From the NCBI GenBank assembly GCA_017462145.1, contig JAFTRT010000155.1, positions 1 to 7,987 on the forward strand: DNA of 7,987 nucleotides. The letters are read 5' to 3'. This document shows positions 6,061 to 7,987 of this stretch, piece by piece. This stretch comes from Clostridia bacterium (GTDB lineage: Bacteria; Bacillota_A; Clostridia; Oscillospirales; CAG-272). Within the stretch, counting starts at the first letter, position 1. Every line of letters begins with the position of its first letter. The position numbers and the translations under genes were made by a program. Below the pieces are notes generated by a model. That model did no database searches and had not been told where the DNA came from. It saw nothing but the letters and a program-made list of their open reading frames with translations.

Positions 6061-7734
6061 ATGAAAGAAAATCAAAATGAGATGCACGACCGTTCTTTAC
6101 AAGACGAGATGAAGGAACAGCCGACAAATGTCGGATCACAGGATAGGATACAACAAATGGGAGGAATGACAGATGAAATGGAAGAAAATCGCCAAGAAAG
6201 CAATGAAAAAGGTCAATCGCAGCCTGTCCAAGATGGAGAAGGGGCTGGACAAAAAAGTGTATCGCTTCAAGAAGAGTCTGAAGCAAACGGGCAAGATTCT
6301 CAACACGAAGAAAAAGATTCTGCTCAAGAAGGTAAGCTCTCAGCAGAAGATGATGGAGCGGTTGGCGTCGCAGATGAAAAAGCGGAGCCGTTTGCTCAAA
6401 AAGAAGCAGGTGATGCTCAAGAGAAAGAGCAAGCAGATCAAGCGAAAGATGTCCGTAGTCAAGCGGAGATTCCGGTAAATCCGCCCAAGGCGCCGCAATA
6501 TGCGTCCAGCTATGCGCCGCCCTATTACGTTCCCAATTTCACGGTTTACGGTGCGGCCAATGAAGCCCCTGTGAAGAAAAAAAAGCATTCGGGCGGAACG
6601 ATCGCCTTGATCGCTGTATTGGTGGCAGTTGCCGTTTTGTTGTCCGCAACGGTAGGATGCTTTGCCGGCGTGGTGATGGCCATGATGCAAGGAACACCGG
6701 AGGAGACGGACGGTACCAAAGCTCCCATGAGCGGAAATGATAATGTTTCCGTCAATCAAAATGCCAACATCGTGGTTAACCAAACCACACCCTCCGCAGA
6801 CGGCAACCTGTCCGTGGCAGACGTAGTAGAACTGGTGGCAGACAGTGTTGTGGAAATTACCACCACCTACCGAGATTCCGACGGTTCGTTGGTCAGTGGA
6901 GCGGGGAGTGGCGTTTTGGTTGGCGAAAATCAAAATTACGGATACCTGATCACCAATTTCCACGTGGCGGGAAGCTATGCCGAAAGTATCGCAGTTCGCC
7001 TGACCAATGAAGAAATCTACGATGCCGATTACGTGACGGGAGACCAAGCATCGGATCTGGCCATTGTTCGGATCGCAAAGAAAAACGGAGAGAGCTTCAC
7101 GGTGGCGACCTTGGTGGAAAATTGCGATGGCCTGCGAAAGGGCGACGATGTGATTGCCATTGGAAACCCCTTGGCCATGCTTCCCGGTACGGTTACCGAG
7201 GGAATTATCAGCAATAAAAGCGTTACCTTAATGGTGGATGGCTTTGTTATGGATCTGTATCAGGTTAGTGCCGCTGTCAATCCCGGCAATTCGGGTGGTG
7301 GTTTGTTCAATCGGGCAGGACAGCTTGTGGGCATTGTCAATGCCAAGGTGTCTGCCGAGGGGGTAGAAGGATTGGCCTTTGCCATTCCCGGCGATTATGT
7401 GAACCGTTTTGTGATGGATGCACTGGATGATGGAGACGTGACCGGAAAGCCCACCATCGGTGTTAGCGCAGTTTATTCCAGCCTGTATGGACAAGTGGGA
7501 ATGTTTGTGGCATCCACTACGACCAGTGCGGTTCAGGTGAACGATCGGATCTGTAGTATCAACGGCGTAACCATCACAAACGAGTCTGATTATATGGAGG
7601 CCATGCATGCTCTTGAAAACGGGCAGACCATTACCGTGGTCATGGAGCGGGGAACCTTTTATTTTCCCAATCGAGTATCATGGTCCGAGTATTCGATAAC
7701 CGTAACGGTGGGAGAATATAACACCAACGATTGA
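6061..7734 (+). CDS. htrA: HtrA/DegP-type membrane-anchored serine protease with reduced PDZ domain
   Basis: A 557-residue protease expected to degrade damaged proteins outside the membrane. Residues 1-140 are hydrophilic and rich in Glu, Gln, Asp and Lys, probably disordered; a Pro/Tyr-rich stretch follows (about 142-165), then KKKK (172-175) and one membrane span (about 181-203), so the N-terminus is cytoplasmic and the catalytic part extracellular. The trypsin-like domain (about 250-455) has the full triad: His301 (NFHVAG), Asp332 (SDLAIV) and Ser411 (NPGNSGGG). A C-terminal PDZ-like segment (about 466-535, NDRICSINGV) lacks the usual PAxxAGL helix. The start is backed by TAGGAGG. The lead-in codons have a much lower third-position G+C than the catalytic part and overlap a basic frame at 6173-6478. 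A terminator follows, and a response regulator lies next. Family assignment is secure; substrate is unknown. Confidence 0.95.
   Translation: MKENQNEMHDRSLQDEMKEQPTNVGSQDRIQQMGGMTDEMEENRQESNEKGQSQPVQDGEGAGQKSVSLQEESEANGQDSQHEEKDSAQEGKLSAEDDGAVGVADEKAEPFAQKEAGDAQEKEQADQAKDVRSQAEIPVNPPKAPQYASSYAPPYYVPNFTVYGAANEAPVKKKKHSGGTIALIAVLVAVAVLLSATVGCFAGVVMAMMQGTPEETDGTKAPMSGNDNVSVNQNANIVVNQTTPSADGNLSVADVVELVADSVVEITTTYRDSDGSLVSGAGSGVLVGENQNYGYLITNFHVAGSYAESIAVRLTNEEIYDADYVTGDQASDLAIVRIAKKNGESFTVATLVENCDGLRKGDDVIAIGNPLAMLPGTVTEGIISNKSVTLMVDGFVMDLYQVSAAVNPGNSGGGLFNRAGQLVGIVNAKVSAEGVEGLAFAIPGDYVNRFVMDALDDGDVTGKPTIGVSAVYSSLYGQVGMFVASTTTSAVQVNDRICSINGVTITNESDYMEAMHALENGQTITVVMERGTFYFPNRVSWSEYSITVTVGEYNTND
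6173..6478 (+). other. Overlapping +1-frame reading frame encoding a very basic 101-residue protein (speculative)
   Basis: Inside the acidic N-terminal part of the protease gene, in the +1 frame, an ATG preceded by GGGAGG (6159-6164, eight bases away) opens 101 codons ending in TAA at 6476-6478. The product would hold about 32 Lys and 10 Arg with only about 3 acidic residues, beginning MKWKKIAKKAMKKV. By hand count about 77% of its codons end in G or C, against about 26% for the protease frame over the same stretch and roughly 55-60% in the catalytic region. Lysine-rich product follows mechanically from shifting GAA/CAA-rich codons by one, so chance is the default explanation. I recognise no family. 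It is recorded as a candidate dual-coding segment, not as a confirmed gene. Confidence 0.15.
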
Positions 7735-7750
7735 CGTGTGTAACGATCTG

Positions 7751-7783
7751 TCGCCGCCGTGCTGTTGCTCGGCGGCGATTTTT
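7751..7783 (+). terminator. Intrinsic terminator after the htrA-like gene
   Basis: TCGCCGCCG (7751-7759) and CGGCGGCGA (7770-7778) form a perfect nine-base, G+C-rich stem with a ten-base loop, followed directly by TTTTT. It starts 16 bases after the protease stop codon and separates that gene from the response regulator. Confidence 0.92.
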
Positions 7784-7808
7784 CAAATGTGTTGCAATGC
7801 ACCACAGA

Positions 7809-7816
7809 AAAGGAGG
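7809..7816 (+). promoter_or_regulatory. Ribosome binding site of the response regulator gene
   Basis: AAAGGAGG, four bases before the ATG at 7821. I see no convincing promoter in the 37 bases between the terminator and this ATG. Confidence 0.85.
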
Positions 7817-7820
7817 AAAC

Positions 7821-7987
7821 ATGTATCATATTTTGGTTGTGGATGATGAGCCCAGAATTCGGTCGCTCATTAAAAAATATGCAGAATTTGAGGGATATAC
7901 GGTCACCGAGGCGGCGGATGGCATGGAAGCAGTTCATTGTTGCCGTGTCGGGAGCTTTGATCTGGTTATCATGGATATCATGATGCC
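7821..7987 (+). CDS. Response regulator, receiver domain (N-terminal 55 complete codons; 3' end outside window)
   Basis: The start of a two-component response regulator, a cytoplasmic protein switched by phosphorylation from a sensor kinase. The visible residues begin MYHILVVDDEPRIR, with the acidic magnesium-binding pair Asp8-Asp9, and reach Asp52, the phosphate acceptor, in DLVIMDIMMP, where the window ends. The EGYTVTEAADGMEAV segment (24-38) is typical of OmpR/PhoB-type receivers, but the output domain is not visible, so the class is inferred. The start is supported by AAAGGAGG. It lies 86 bases past the htrA-like stop with an intrinsic terminator between, so it is expressed separately or by partial read-through. 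A sensor kinase gene next to it is likely but unseen. Confidence 0.93.
   Translation, partial: MYHILVVDDEPRIRSLIKKYAEFEGYTVTEAADGMEAVHCCRVGSFDLVIMDIMM

Noticed and set aside
6340..7047. A 235-codon minus-strand open frame opposite the protease gene
   Set aside because: It is antisense to the membrane span and the catalytic His region of the protease, with a His/Cys/Arg-rich product and no domain I recognise.

Overview
The window looks like chromosomal DNA from a Firmicutes bacterium, most likely a Clostridia-type anaerobe of medium G+C (about half). The reasons are a Firmicutes-style addB-addA order, strong AAAGGAGG-type ribosome binding sites before every gene, an AddB with the C-terminal cysteine set of an iron-sulfur nuclease, and a membrane-anchored HtrA protease of Gram-positive layout. 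The family-level placement is a guess.

Layout. Positions 1-5717 hold two minus-strand genes for the two-subunit AddAB helicase-nuclease, the Firmicutes counterpart of RecBCD, which processes double-strand breaks for recombination. addB (5717 down to 2391) is complete. addA starts at 2391 in a TAATG overlap with the addB stop and runs off the left edge after 797 codons. A 343-base divergent intergenic region (5718-6060) follows. It is rich in short perfect palindromes and carries a nearly symmetric bidirectional promoter. On the plus strand come a 557-residue HtrA/DegP-type trypsin-like protease with one membrane anchor and a reduced PDZ domain (6061-7734), a clear intrinsic terminator (7751-7783), and the first 55 complete codons of a response regulator (7821 to the right edge).

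How it fits together. addB and addA form a translationally coupled pair giving a stoichiometric complex. The protease and response regulator point away from them and are probably an unrelated envelope-quality-control and signalling locus, with a sensor kinase perhaps beyond the right edge. The two units share only the promoter region. No mobile element, CRISPR array, tRNA or rRNA was seen.

Points most worth a second look are the 19-bp palindrome with a perfect extended -10 on both strands, the run of other palindromes around it, a very basic 101-codon reading frame with its own ribosome binding site inside the acidic N-terminal part of the protease gene, and an altered helicase motif V in AddA. 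None of these amounts to a demonstrated new system.
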